From positions 1-64,000 of the forward strand of contig CAYOAP010000014.1 of NCBI GenBank assembly GCA_964401995.1: a stretch of DNA of 64,000 nucleotides, written 5' to 3'. The notes beneath the pieces are model-generated. The model saw only the letters and a list, made by a program, of their open reading frames with translations. It ran no database searches and was not told where the DNA came from. The DNA is from DATCBF01 sp964401995 (GTDB lineage: Bacteria > Actinomycetota > Thermoleophilia > Solirubrobacterales > 70-9). Of this stretch, positions 42,496 through 50,421 are shown piece after piece (position 1 is the stretch's first letter; each line of letters starts with the position of its first letter). The translations under genes and the position numbers were made by a program.

Positions 42496-43158
42496 CGGGA
42501 ACGGCGCCAGCCCCGCGTGCCAGGGGCCGGGCGGGTAGGTGTGGAGGCCGCTCTCCTCCATCTCGTTGCGCAACCGTTTGAACAGCTCGCCGGCGTTTTT
42601 CAGCGCCGCTTTCAGTTCGACGTCGCTGCGCTCGCCCAGATGCCAGAGGAACCAGAGCTGGCGGTCGTTGATCCCGAACTCGACTTCGCCCGTGATCGTC
42701 GTCACCCAGCCGAGGAAGCCAGGGCTGAACAGCTCGCGCAGGGCAACCGGGTCGTACTCGCTCGGCACCGTGGCGAGGAAGCGCTTGTTGAAGTCGATCG
42801 ACTCGAACTCGACCTTGCGCTGAAAGCGCTGGGTGACCACCTCATGGCCCTCGATCGACTCGACGTTGAAGGCGGGCACGACTTTGGCCAGGTCGGGCAT
42901 GTGGGCCTTGGCCAGCAAGGCCGTCGGCAGCACCGCCTTGTTGAAGAGGCTGCCGATCTCCTTTTCGTCGGCATCGCAGCTGGCGCCCCAGAATTCACCG
43001 GCTAGCTGCCCGGTGAGGCGGTTGGCCCCGCCGACGCAGAGTGCCACCGGCGCGTCTTTGGGATTGATCCCGCCGACCGGCTCGTAGGTGAGGCCGTTGC
43101 GCTCGCCGTGCTTGCGAACGGTCTCGGCCCAGGCTTCGGCTTCCTGCTTGGCTCCCAC
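42481..43158 (-). CDS. Conserved hypothetical protein
   Basis: 225 aa, no signal peptide or TM helix and no domain that I recognise. It begins MGAKQEAEAWAETVRKHGERNGLTYEP with later segments VALCVGGANRLTGQLAGEFWGASCDADEKE and FNKRFLATVPSEYDPVALRELFSPGFLGW; the composition looks like a soluble alpha/beta protein. It diverges from lemA (58 nt between starts), a neighbourhood seen for small phage-shock-like envelope proteins, but no function is claimed. Its final residues and stop are supplied by palindromic copy D, so homologues should end differently. Confidence 0.8.
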   Translation of the reverse strand: MGAKQEAEAWAETVRKHGERNGLTYEPVGGINPKDAPVALCVGGANRLTGQLAGEFWGASCDADEKEIGSLFNKAVLPTALLAKAHMPDLAKVVPAFNVESIEGHEVVTQRFQRKVEFESIDFNKRFLATVPSEYDPVALRELFSPGFLGWVTTITGEVEFGINDRQLWFLWHLGERSDVELKAALKNAGELFKRLRNEMEESGLHTYPPGPWHAGLAPFPADGP

Positions 43159-43215
43159 ACTCCGATCCTATGGGTCTAGGATGCCCAGGAGTCCGGTCCA
43201 ACCACAGGAGCCCCT

Positions 43216-43782
43216 ATGACCATCGCCATCATCGTCGTTGTCGCGATCATCGTCATCACAGTTCTTTATTACATCGGCAAGCGCAACTCGATCATCGGCT
43301 CGCGCAACCGCGTCGATGAGTCATGGAGCGGGATCGACGTCCAGCTCAAACGCCGCCACGACCTCGTCCCCAACCTGGTCGAAACGGTCAAGGGCTACGC
43401 CGAGCACGAGAGCCAGGTCTTCGAGAAAACCTCGAAAGCACGGGCTGAGGCGATGTCGGCCCAGGGCGTCGGCGACACCGCCAAAGCCGAGGAGAAACTG
43501 AGCGGGGCGCTGACCGACCTGCGCGCCGTCGCCGAGAACTACCCGACGCTGCGGGCGACCGAGAACTTCCAGCAGCTGACGCGCAACCTGGCCGAGCTCG
43601 AGGACGAGATCCAGGCATCGCGGCGGATCTACAACTCCAACGTCCAGTCCTACAACACGACGATCCAGCAGTTTCCGGGCTCGATCATCGCCAACCAGGG
43701 CGGCTTCACCCCGCGCGAGTACTTCGAGATCGAGAACGCTGCCGACCGCGAACCGGTCTCGGTCAGCTTCGGCGATAAATAG
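43216..43782 (+). CDS. lemA: LemA-family membrane-anchored protein
   Basis: 188 aa. N-terminal TM helix (TIAIIVVVAIIVITVLYYIG) followed by the LemA helical bundle: NRVDESWSGIDVQLKRRHDLVPNLVETVKGYAEHE, YPTLRATENFQQLTRNLAELEDEIQASRRIYNSNV and NTTIQQFPGSIIANQGGFTPREYFEIE. These motifs are strongly conserved. Function remains unclear in general; LemA proteins are often linked to envelope stress and found beside a TPM or HtpX gene, neither of which is seen here. Confidence 0.96.
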   Translation: MTIAIIVVVAIIVITVLYYIGKRNSIIGSRNRVDESWSGIDVQLKRRHDLVPNLVETVKGYAEHESQVFEKTSKARAEAMSAQGVGDTAKAEEKLSGALTDLRAVAENYPTLRATENFQQLTRNLAELEDEIQASRRIYNSNVQSYNTTIQQFPGSIIANQGGFTPREYFEIENAADREPVSVSFGDK

Positions 43783-43802
43783 GTTCGTCTAAGCTCAAAA
43801 CA

Positions 43803-43994
43803 ATGACTGCGACTCAGGAAGTCACCCTCTGGATCTGCGACAGCTGCGGGTTCATCTACGACCCCGCGATCGGGGATCCAGACGGTGGCATCCCTCCAGG
43901 AACCTCCTTCGAGGACATCCCCAAAGACTGGTTCTGCCCCGTCTGCGGCGCCCGCACCTCTGACTTTCGCCCGCTCGAGCCGGGCGAGGCCTAG
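43803..43994 (+). CDS. Rubredoxin
   Basis: 63-aa one-iron electron carrier. The two Cys pairs are WICDSCGFIYDPAIGD (CxxCG) and WFCPVCGARTSDF (CPxCG), with the conserved GDPDGGIPPGTSFEDIP loop. It lies 20 nt after lemA and 24 nt before the GMC oxidoreductase. In actinobacteria rubredoxins commonly feed AlkB-type hydroxylases; no AlkB is in the window, so its redox partner may be the flavoprotein next door or encoded elsewhere. Confidence 0.96.
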   Translation: MTATQEVTLWICDSCGFIYDPAIGDPDGGIPPGTSFEDIPKDWFCPVCGARTSDFRPLEPGEA

Positions 43995-44018
43995 GCCGAG
44001 CTCCACCAAGCCAAGCCC

Positions 44019-45665
44019 GTGAGCCACGACTACGACTGGATAGTGGTCGGGTCCGGGTTCGGCGGCTCGGTCTCGGCTCTGCGGCTGGCCGAGAAGGGCT
44101 ACAAGGTCGCGGTCTTGGAGTGCGGCAGCCGCTTCCGCGACGAGGACTTCGCCGAGTCGACGCTGCGCCAGCCCAGGCGCTATTTCTGGGCGCCGAAACT
44201 GGGCATGCGCGGGGTGCTGCGGATGAGCTTCTTCAAGGACGTCCTGGTTGTCTCCGGCAGCGGCGTCGGCGGCGGCAGCCTTGGCTACGCCAACACCCTC
44301 TACCGCGCCAGGCCCGCCTTTTTCCAGGATTCGCAGTGGTCCGAGCTCGGCAACTGGGAGCTGGCGCTATCCCCGCACTACGACACCGCCGAGCGGATGC
44401 TCGGGGTCACCGAGTACGAAGGGATGGGCCCTGCCGACAAGCTGCTGAAGGAATACGGCGAAGAGATCGGCGTCGGCGACACCTTCACCAACACCCGCGT
44501 CGGGGTCTTCTTCGACCAGCCCGGCAAGGAGGTCCCCGATCCCTACTTCGACGGCGAGGGGCCGGCTCGGACCGGCTGCATGCGCTGCGGCAGCTGCATG
44601 GTCGGCTGCCGGCACGGGGCGAAGAACACGCTGGTCAAGAACTACCTCTGGTTCGCCGAGAAGCTCGGGGTCAAGATCGAGGCCGAACGCCAGGTGACCG
44701 AGATCCGGCCGCTGGGGCCAGCGGACGGGTCGGGCGGCTACGCGGTGACGAGCGAGCGCTCCGGCTCTTGGCTGCGGAAGCGGCGGCGCACGGCGACGGC
44801 GAAGGGCGTGATCATCGCCGCCGGCGCCCTCGGCACCAACAATCTGCTCGCCAACTGCAAGCACAGCGGCGCCCTCCCCCGGCTCTCCAACCGGATCGGC
44901 GATGTGGTGCGGACCAACTCGGAGTCGATCCAGTCGGTCACCTCGACCAACGATGAGCGCGACTACAGCCGCTCGGTGGCGATCACCTCCAGCATCTACC
45001 CCGATCCCGACACCCACATCGAGGTCGTCACCTACGGCGAGGCCGGGGACGCGGTGAGCGGGACCTTCACGGCAATGGCAGGCCCCGGCACCAAGGTGAC
45101 GAGGCCGCTGAAGTGGATCGCGACGATGCTGCGCCACCCGTTGCAGACGGCGCGGATGCGGATCCCCTACCGCTGGTCGCGCCGGACGGTGATCCTCCTG
45201 GTGATGCAGACCGTCGACGCGGCAATGCACCTACGTCCGAAGCGCAAGCTGCTGGGCAAGGGGGTGCGGCTGCAGACCGAACAGGACCCGGACCGGCCCA
45301 ACCCGATCTACCTGCCGGCCGCGGCGCAGGCCGCTCGCTGGTTCGCGAAACGCACCGGGGGCATCGCCCAGAGCGCCCTGACCGAGTCGATCCAGAACAT
45401 CCCGACCACCGCCCACATCCTCGGCGGCGCCGTCGTCGGCGCCGATCCTGAGAGCGGCGTGGTCGACGGCGGCAACCGCGTCTTCGGCTACGAGAACCTG
45501 CTGATCACCGACGGAGCGGCGATCCCCGCCAACCCCGGCGTCAACCCGAGCCTGACGATCACCGCCAAGGCCGAGCACGCGATGAGCCTGATCCCGCCCA
45601 AAGACGGGGCCGAGCCGCGCCACCTGCCCGAGGCGGCGCGGCCGGCGACTCCCGTCGCCCTCTAG
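44019..45665 (+). CDS. GMC-family oxidoreductase (cholesterol-oxidase-like) with Cys cluster
   Basis: 548-aa flavoprotein. FAD-binding WIVVGSGFGGSVSALRLAEKG, covalent/FAD loop SGVGGGSLGYANTLYR, and C-terminal HILGGAVVGADPESGVVD...GYENLLITDGAAIPANPGVNPSLTITAKAEHAM identify the cholesterol oxidase/GMC group. A CMRCGSCMVGCRHGAKN segment near residue 187 has four Cys in a CxxCxxCxxxC array, recalling a 4Fe-4S site and present in related enzymes in a reduced form. Start GTG. Likely oxidises a sterol or long-chain alcohol; the neighbouring rubredoxin could accept electrons. Confidence 0.9.
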   Translation: MSHDYDWIVVGSGFGGSVSALRLAEKGYKVAVLECGSRFRDEDFAESTLRQPRRYFWAPKLGMRGVLRMSFFKDVLVVSGSGVGGGSLGYANTLYRARPAFFQDSQWSELGNWELALSPHYDTAERMLGVTEYEGMGPADKLLKEYGEEIGVGDTFTNTRVGVFFDQPGKEVPDPYFDGEGPARTGCMRCGSCMVGCRHGAKNTLVKNYLWFAEKLGVKIEAERQVTEIRPLGPADGSGGYAVTSERSGSWLRKRRRTATAKGVIIAAGALGTNNLLANCKHSGALPRLSNRIGDVVRTNSESIQSVTSTNDERDYSRSVAITSSIYPDPDTHIEVVTYGEAGDAVSGTFTAMAGPGTKVTRPLKWIATMLRHPLQTARMRIPYRWSRRTVILLVMQTVDAAMHLRPKRKLLGKGVRLQTEQDPDRPNPIYLPAAAQAARWFAKRTGGIAQSALTESIQNIPTTAHILGGAVVGADPESGVVDGGNRVFGYENLLITDGAAIPANPGVNPSLTITAKAEHAMSLIPPKDGAEPRHLPEAARPATPVAL

Positions 45666-45671
45666 CGCTGC

Positions 45672-46277
45672 TCAGCCGGCGTCGGCCAGGCGCTGCGCCA
45701 CGTAATCCCAGTTGACGACGTTCCAGAAGGCGTCGAGGTATTCGGGGCGTTTGTTCTGGTACTTGAGGTAGTAAGCGTGCTCCCAGACGTCGCAGCCGAG
45801 CAGCGGCGTCTGGCCGCTGGAGATCGGCGAGTCCTGGTTCGGTGTTTTTGCGATCGCGAGGCCCGAGCCGTCGTGAACCAGCCACGCCCAGCCGGAGCCG
45901 AACTGGGTGATGCCTGCTTCTTTGAACTCGCCCTTGAAGGCGTCGAAGGAGCCGAACTTCTCGCTGATACCGGCCGCCAGGTCACCGCTCGGCTCACCGC
46001 CGCCGTCGGGGCTCATCATCTGCCAGAAGAGCGAGTGGTTGTAGTGGCCGCCGCCGTTGTTGCGGACCGGGCCCTGCTTGTCGCCAGGCAGGTCGGAGAG
46101 GTTGCGGAGCACGTCCTCGATCTCGCGGGCAGCCCACTCGGTCCCCTCCAGGGCAGCGTTGGCTTTGTCGACGTAGGCCTGGTGATGCTTGTCGTGATGG
46201 ACGCGCATCGTCGCCTCGTCGATGTGCGGCTCGAGCGCGTCGTAGGCGTAGGGAAGATCGGGTACAGAGAAAGCCAT
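45672..46277 (-). CDS. sodA: Superoxide dismutase (Mn/Fe)
   Basis: 201 aa. Metal ligands are His in MRVHHDKHHQAYV, His in GGHYNHSLFW, and Asp/His in CDVWEHAYY. The GGGHYNHSLFW context favours manganese specificity; the Gly before HYNH and GSGWAWL are typical of MnSOD. It converts superoxide to O2 and H2O2 in the cytoplasm. The stop is 6 nt from the convergent GMC gene. Metal preference is inference. Confidence 0.96.
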   Translation of the reverse strand: MAFSVPDLPYAYDALEPHIDEATMRVHHDKHHQAYVDKANAALEGTEWAAREIEDVLRNLSDLPGDKQGPVRNNGGGHYNHSLFWQMMSPDGGGEPSGDLAAGISEKFGSFDAFKGEFKEAGITQFGSGWAWLVHDGSGLAIAKTPNQDSPISSGQTPLLGCDVWEHAYYLKYQNKRPEYLDAFWNVVNWDYVAQRLADAG

Positions 46278-46319
46278 CTGGAGTCTCCTGTTGGTCGGAA
46301 GTGGTTGTCCCCAGCCTAA

Positions 46320-47411
46320 CTACCCGAATGGGAACAGAGCACGCGGAACCGTGTCAGGGTCGCCGCCGGTCCAGGCGTTGAAGCTGTACCAGGAGGGCTT
46401 TGCTTCGCGCGATTCGGTCAGCAGGCCGGCCGAGTCGCAGAACTGGCAGGCGCCGCTCTGGTCGAGCCAGGAGAACCACCAGACGCCGCCGATCCGCCAG
46501 CGCAGGCGGTTGGCGGTGAGCAGAGAGAAGGCGCGGTCGAGTTCCTCGGCCTGGCCGTAGGGGCCCTTCTCCCAGCGCGACTCGTTGCTGGCGGAGCCCC
46601 AGCCCAGCTCGGTGATGTAGATCGGGGTGCTTGAATCGTGGTGAACGCGCATCACCCGCCGCAGGTTTTCGATCTCGGCCGTCATCGCCCCGGCGTCGGC
46701 GACATAGGGGTGCAGGGCCACCCCATCGAAGAAGGGCTTGACCCGCCGCGACCGGTACAGGCGCGAGAGGAAGTCGCCCGATTGAATGTTGGGCGGCGTC
46801 TGCAAGGGCCGGCCGAAGAGGCCGCCGATGATCACCTTGGAACCGGGGTCGGCCTGATGGAGCACCTGGCCGGAGAGCCGGATCAGCTTCGCGAAGCGGG
46901 CAGGATCGGGGTGATGGGCGAAGGTGATGATGTTCTCCTCGTTCCAGATCTCCCACTTGCGGATCGGCAGGTACGGGAGTTCCTCGTTTTCGTCCCAGAA
47001 CGATCCCTGTGGCCCGTAGCGCTTGACCACATCGCGCAGGAAGGTCGACCAGCCCCAGCGCTGCCAGGCGGTTTCGACCGGCTCGGCGCTGATGTCCGAG
47101 GAGGCCCATTCGGGAGTGCCCCAGATGAAGGGGAAGGCCCGTATGTGGTGTTCAGCCGCGAGCCCGACCAGGCGGTCGAACTCAGACCAGTCCGGCGCCT
47201 GCACCGACGGGTTCTCGGGCTGGATCCCGGTCCAGGACATCGGCAGGCGGACGCTCTCGATGTCGGCGCGCTCCATCAGCGCGAAGTCTTCGTCGTTCAG
47301 CGTGTTCTGGGGTGAGATCCCGATGAAGCCCGGCGGCACGTACGCCGCCGCCGTGGCAGGCGACAGCGCAAAGAGCGCCAGGGCGGCGAGAAATGGCAGG
47401 AGTCTCCTCAT
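46320..47411 (-). CDS. Secreted clan-A glycoside hydrolase (GH5/GH39-like)
   Basis: 363 aa with signal peptide (LLPFLAALALFALSPATAAA). TIM-barrel glycosidase with the acid/base Glu in KWEIWNEENIITF (WNE motif) and the nucleophile Glu in PIYITELGWGSAS, spaced as in clan GH-A. VRLPMSWTGIQPE and FPFIWGTPEWA are matching barrel strands. The tail CQFCDSAGLLTESREAKPSWYSF is also typical. Substrate unknown; actinobacterial relatives are annotated as cellulase-like or polysaccharide lyase-like. Probably extracellular. Confidence 0.88.
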   Translation of the reverse strand: MRRLLPFLAALALFALSPATAAAYVPPGFIGISPQNTLNDEDFALMERADIESVRLPMSWTGIQPENPSVQAPDWSEFDRLVGLAAEHHIRAFPFIWGTPEWASSDISAEPVETAWQRWGWSTFLRDVVKRYGPQGSFWDENEELPYLPIRKWEIWNEENIITFAHHPDPARFAKLIRLSGQVLHQADPGSKVIIGGLFGRPLQTPPNIQSGDFLSRLYRSRRVKPFFDGVALHPYVADAGAMTAEIENLRRVMRVHHDSSTPIYITELGWGSASNESRWEKGPYGQAEELDRAFSLLTANRLRWRIGGVWWFSWLDQSGACQFCDSAGLLTESREAKPSWYSFNAWTGGDPDTVPRALFPFG

Positions 47412-47477
47412 GCAGCCCTTACTTTGACCCCGTTGCGGCGCGAAAGTCGCGCCCCTGCGACGAAATGCCCGGCGGCC

Positions 47478-49019
47478 CTATTCGGGAAGGCTGTAAGCCA
47501 CGATTTCGGGGGCCTGCCCTTCCGCCGTGGCGATGCCAGCGGGGGCGACCAGGGTTTTGCCGCTGATCGCGACGCCCGTGTTCGAGCCGGCGGGGAGCGA
47601 GGCTTCCCAGACTTCGATCCCGGACGAGGTGTCAAACCCGTGCAGGGTGCCGTCGAAGCTGGTCGCGAAGACGAGGTCGTTGGTCGCGGTCGGGGCGCCG
47701 AAGGCCGCGGAGCTGAATTTGTGGTGCCATTTGATCGCGCCGGTCTTGAGGTCGAGAGCGACCAGTTCGCCGGTCAGCGCCCCCGCTTCCTGGATTTCTT
47801 CCTGGGAGGAAATCGTCACCGAGTGGTTGACGACCGGCACGAACAGCATCGAGCCGTTCGTCGCCATCGGCGAGATCACCCCGCCGAGGTGGCCGGGGAA
47901 GACGGTCATCGGCGTCTTCAGCTTCGAGTATTCGCCGTTCATCGCGTAGATGTTGTCTTTGTCGTGGCCGTTGTGAGTGCCGACCGGCCGCTTCCAGACC
48001 GGCTTGCCGGTCTTGGCGTCGAGGGCGAGGACGATGCCCGACTTGCCCGCGGTGATCGCCAGCTGCTTGCCGCCGGAGCTGACCAGGATCGGCGGATTCT
48101 GAAGATCCCAGTCGTGGATGTCGTGGGGGGTCAGCTGGTAGTACCACTGCAGCTTGCCGGTCTTGGCGTCGAGTTTGACCATCGAATCGGTGTAGAGGTT
48201 TGGGCCGGGGCGGCTTGAGCCCCACGGTTCCTTTTCGGTGCCAGGGAAGGGCGCGGGGTTGCCGACGCCGAAGTACATGAATCCCTTGTTGTCGAAGGAG
48301 GGCGCGTACCAGAGGCCGCCCCCGGAGTTGACCTTGGGCTTGCCCCAGAGGTTGTTCGGCACGGTGTTGAAGTGCCACTTTTCCTTGCCGGTCTTGGCGT
48401 CCAGCGCGTAGAGGATGCCGACGCCGCCGCCTTCGTAGGTCTCACTTGTGTTGAGCGGCACGGTCGAGACATAGACCAGGCCGTCGTGGGACCCGGGCGC
48501 CATGTCGATTCCCTCGTGTTCGTTTTTGGTCAGTTCGACCGACCAGAGCTCCTTGCCCGTCTTCTGGTCAAGCGCGAAAGCCTGAGAGGAGGTCGCGCCA
48601 AAGACTTTGCCTTCGGCCACGGTGACGCCGTTAGGACCCTCGTCCGGCGCTTCATATTTTTTGGTCCAGAGGACTTCGCCGCTTTCGAGGCTGATCGCCT
48701 GCACGTTGGACTCCAGGTCCTGCGAGTAGATGACCCCGTTGACGATCACCGGCGAGGCGGCGTAGGCCCCGAACGAGCTTTTCGCGGTCAGCGGCATCGA
48801 CCAGGCAACTTCAAGGTTTGAGACCGAGCTGGTGTCGATCGCGCTCTTGGCGTGGCGAGTGTTGGAGGTGTCGACGCCCGGGTAGGCCGAGCCGTTCAAG
48901 GTCAGGTCTTCGGAGGATGAGGACCCGCCGGCCAAGACCACGACGCCGACGACGATCAATAGGACTAGGACCCCCGCCCCCGCCCAGGCAGCCTTCGGCA
49001 CCTTCTTCAAGCTATCCAT
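47478..49019 (-). CDS. Membrane-anchored PQQ-like beta-propeller protein
   Basis: 513 aa. One N-terminal TM helix (AGAGVLVLLIVVGVVVLAGG) then a Ser-rich linker and an eight-bladed-type propeller whose blades carry the tryptophan-docking repeat (LDAKTGKEKWHF, LDAKTGKPVWKR, LDLKTGAIKWHH, FDTSSGIEVWEAS). It resembles BamB and quinoprotein alcohol dehydrogenases but lacks a clear PQQ/Ca site, so a scaffolding role or an unusual dehydrogenase are both possible. It lies 66 nt upstream of the GH gene on the same strand; co-transcription is possible. Confidence 0.88.
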   Translation of the reverse strand: MDSLKKVPKAAWAGAGVLVLLIVVGVVVLAGGSSSSEDLTLNGSAYPGVDTSNTRHAKSAIDTSSVSNLEVAWSMPLTAKSSFGAYAASPVIVNGVIYSQDLESNVQAISLESGEVLWTKKYEAPDEGPNGVTVAEGKVFGATSSQAFALDQKTGKELWSVELTKNEHEGIDMAPGSHDGLVYVSTVPLNTSETYEGGGVGILYALDAKTGKEKWHFNTVPNNLWGKPKVNSGGGLWYAPSFDNKGFMYFGVGNPAPFPGTEKEPWGSSRPGPNLYTDSMVKLDAKTGKLQWYYQLTPHDIHDWDLQNPPILVSSGGKQLAITAGKSGIVLALDAKTGKPVWKRPVGTHNGHDKDNIYAMNGEYSKLKTPMTVFPGHLGGVISPMATNGSMLFVPVVNHSVTISSQEEIQEAGALTGELVALDLKTGAIKWHHKFSSAAFGAPTATNDLVFATSFDGTLHGFDTSSGIEVWEASLPAGSNTGVAISGKTLVAPAGIATAEGQAPEIVAYSLPE

Positions 49020-49074
49020 CAGCCGCGACCCTAAGTGAGCAATATAGAAAAGTCAACTAAACATCCCCCGTTTA

Positions 49075-50421
49075 TCAATCGTTGATTGCAACCGTCGCCG
49101 ACGCCACCTGAGACTGCTCCGAAAGCTGCTCGTCATCGAGCAGAAATGGCATCAGCACACGGTTTGAAAGCAAGCCGAGGCTGCCGAGGTTGGCGAAGCC
49201 AGGGCCCTGCCGCAGGCCCGCCAAGCCCGGGATGTAGAGCCGCGGATCCATCCCTTCCAGCTCAAGCGTGCGGCCGATCGGGATTTCGACCGGCGGCGGC
49301 CCCTCCCATAGCGGGCCCGCCTGCCGTTCCACCTCCGCCCTCGCCTCGGGCGGGAATAGGCCCCGCAACTGGGCAAGGAGATCGAAGCCGGTGCAGTTGA
49401 CGCAGTAGTCGAAGCGGCTGCGGATCACACCCTCGGCAGGGGAGTCATATTCGACGCTGACGCCATCCACGTCAGCGGGAGCGCCGACGTGGATGACGCG
49501 GCCGGTGACCCACTCGCAGCCGCGGTCGCCGGCGATCGTGCCCAGCGTCTGCGGGTCGAAAACGCCGCGGTCGCAGTGCTTGACGAAGTCGCGCCGCGTC
49601 TGCAGGTCGAGCGCGCTCCAGGCGACGCCGTCGGGATTGGAGAAGATCCGGTTCTCCAAGAAGCTCTCGCCCCGGCTCAACGGCAGGGTCGGGGTGAAGA
49701 CGGTGATCCGCGCCTCGGGCCGGAAGTCGCGCAGGAAGACAAGGCAGCTGAGCGCGCTCTCGCCGCCGCCAACGATCGCGACCTCGCTCTCGTGCGCGGA
49801 CGGGATATGGGCGAACTCGCCGCGCTTGCTGTCGCAGTGGAAGAGCCGTTCGGCGACCTCGGGGTCGTGGGAGAAGTCGCGGTGGATCCCCGGGCCGGTG
49901 AGGACGAGTGCGCCGGCGCTGTGCCGGCTCGCCGCCTCGGTCTCGGTGACCTCGACCTGCCAGCGATCAGGTGTCGGCAGCGAGACCTCGGTGACCCGGC
50001 CGCGGATCAGCCTCACCCCCTCGGTCGCGTGCGACAGCACCCAGGCGAGGTAGCGGCCGTAGTCGCGGTGCTGGACCGCGGGCGAGTCGGCGTTGACCCA
50101 GCGCGCGTACTCGCCCCTGCCCATCATGTAGCGCTGCCAGGTGAAGGGCAGCATCCCGGCGTCGATCGCCTCCCCCGCCTCGCCGAAGAGCTTGGCGCTT
50201 TCGTAGGGGAAGCCGACGTCCTTGATCGGCGGGATCGCCAGCGGCTCCTCGCCCGAGGTCATCCCGTTGCGGCCCGACCAGGAGGCGGCCCATTCGGTCT
50301 TCTCGACGATCGTCAGCGCGATCGGGCCGAGGCCGAGGCTGTTGATCACGTGGATCTTGGCTGCCAGAGCCGCGGCCTTGGCGCCGCCGCCGACGACGAG
50401 CAGATCGGTCTCCTCGATCAC
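49075..50421 (-). CDS. MbtG-like FAD-dependent amine N-hydroxylase
   Basis: 448 aa, class B N-hydroxylating monooxygenase (SidA/PvdA/MbtG). FAD motif LLVVGGGAKAAALAAK, NADPH motif VAIVGGGESALS, and IKDVGFPYES, FTPTLPLSRGESFLENRIFS and LRQGPGFANLGSLGLLSNRVL track mycobacterial MbtG closely. Such enzymes hydroxylate the side-chain amine of Lys or a related primary amine. No siderophore genes are present, so the amine may be the pathway's own intermediate. GTG 50421 overlaps the P450 stop (GTGA). Last gene of the seven-gene operon. Confidence 0.88.
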   Translation of the reverse strand: MIEETDLLVVGGGAKAAALAAKIHVINSLGLGPIALTIVEKTEWAASWSGRNGMTSGEEPLAIPPIKDVGFPYESAKLFGEAGEAIDAGMLPFTWQRYMMGRGEYARWVNADSPAVQHRDYGRYLAWVLSHATEGVRLIRGRVTEVSLPTPDRWQVEVTETEAASRHSAGALVLTGPGIHRDFSHDPEVAERLFHCDSKRGEFAHIPSAHESEVAIVGGGESALSCLVFLRDFRPEARITVFTPTLPLSRGESFLENRIFSNPDGVAWSALDLQTRRDFVKHCDRGVFDPQTLGTIAGDRGCEWVTGRVIHVGAPADVDGVSVEYDSPAEGVIRSRFDYCVNCTGFDLLAQLRGLFPPEARAEVERQAGPLWEGPPPVEIPIGRTLELEGMDPRLYIPGLAGLRQGPGFANLGSLGLLSNRVLMPFLLDDEQLSEQSQVASATVAIND

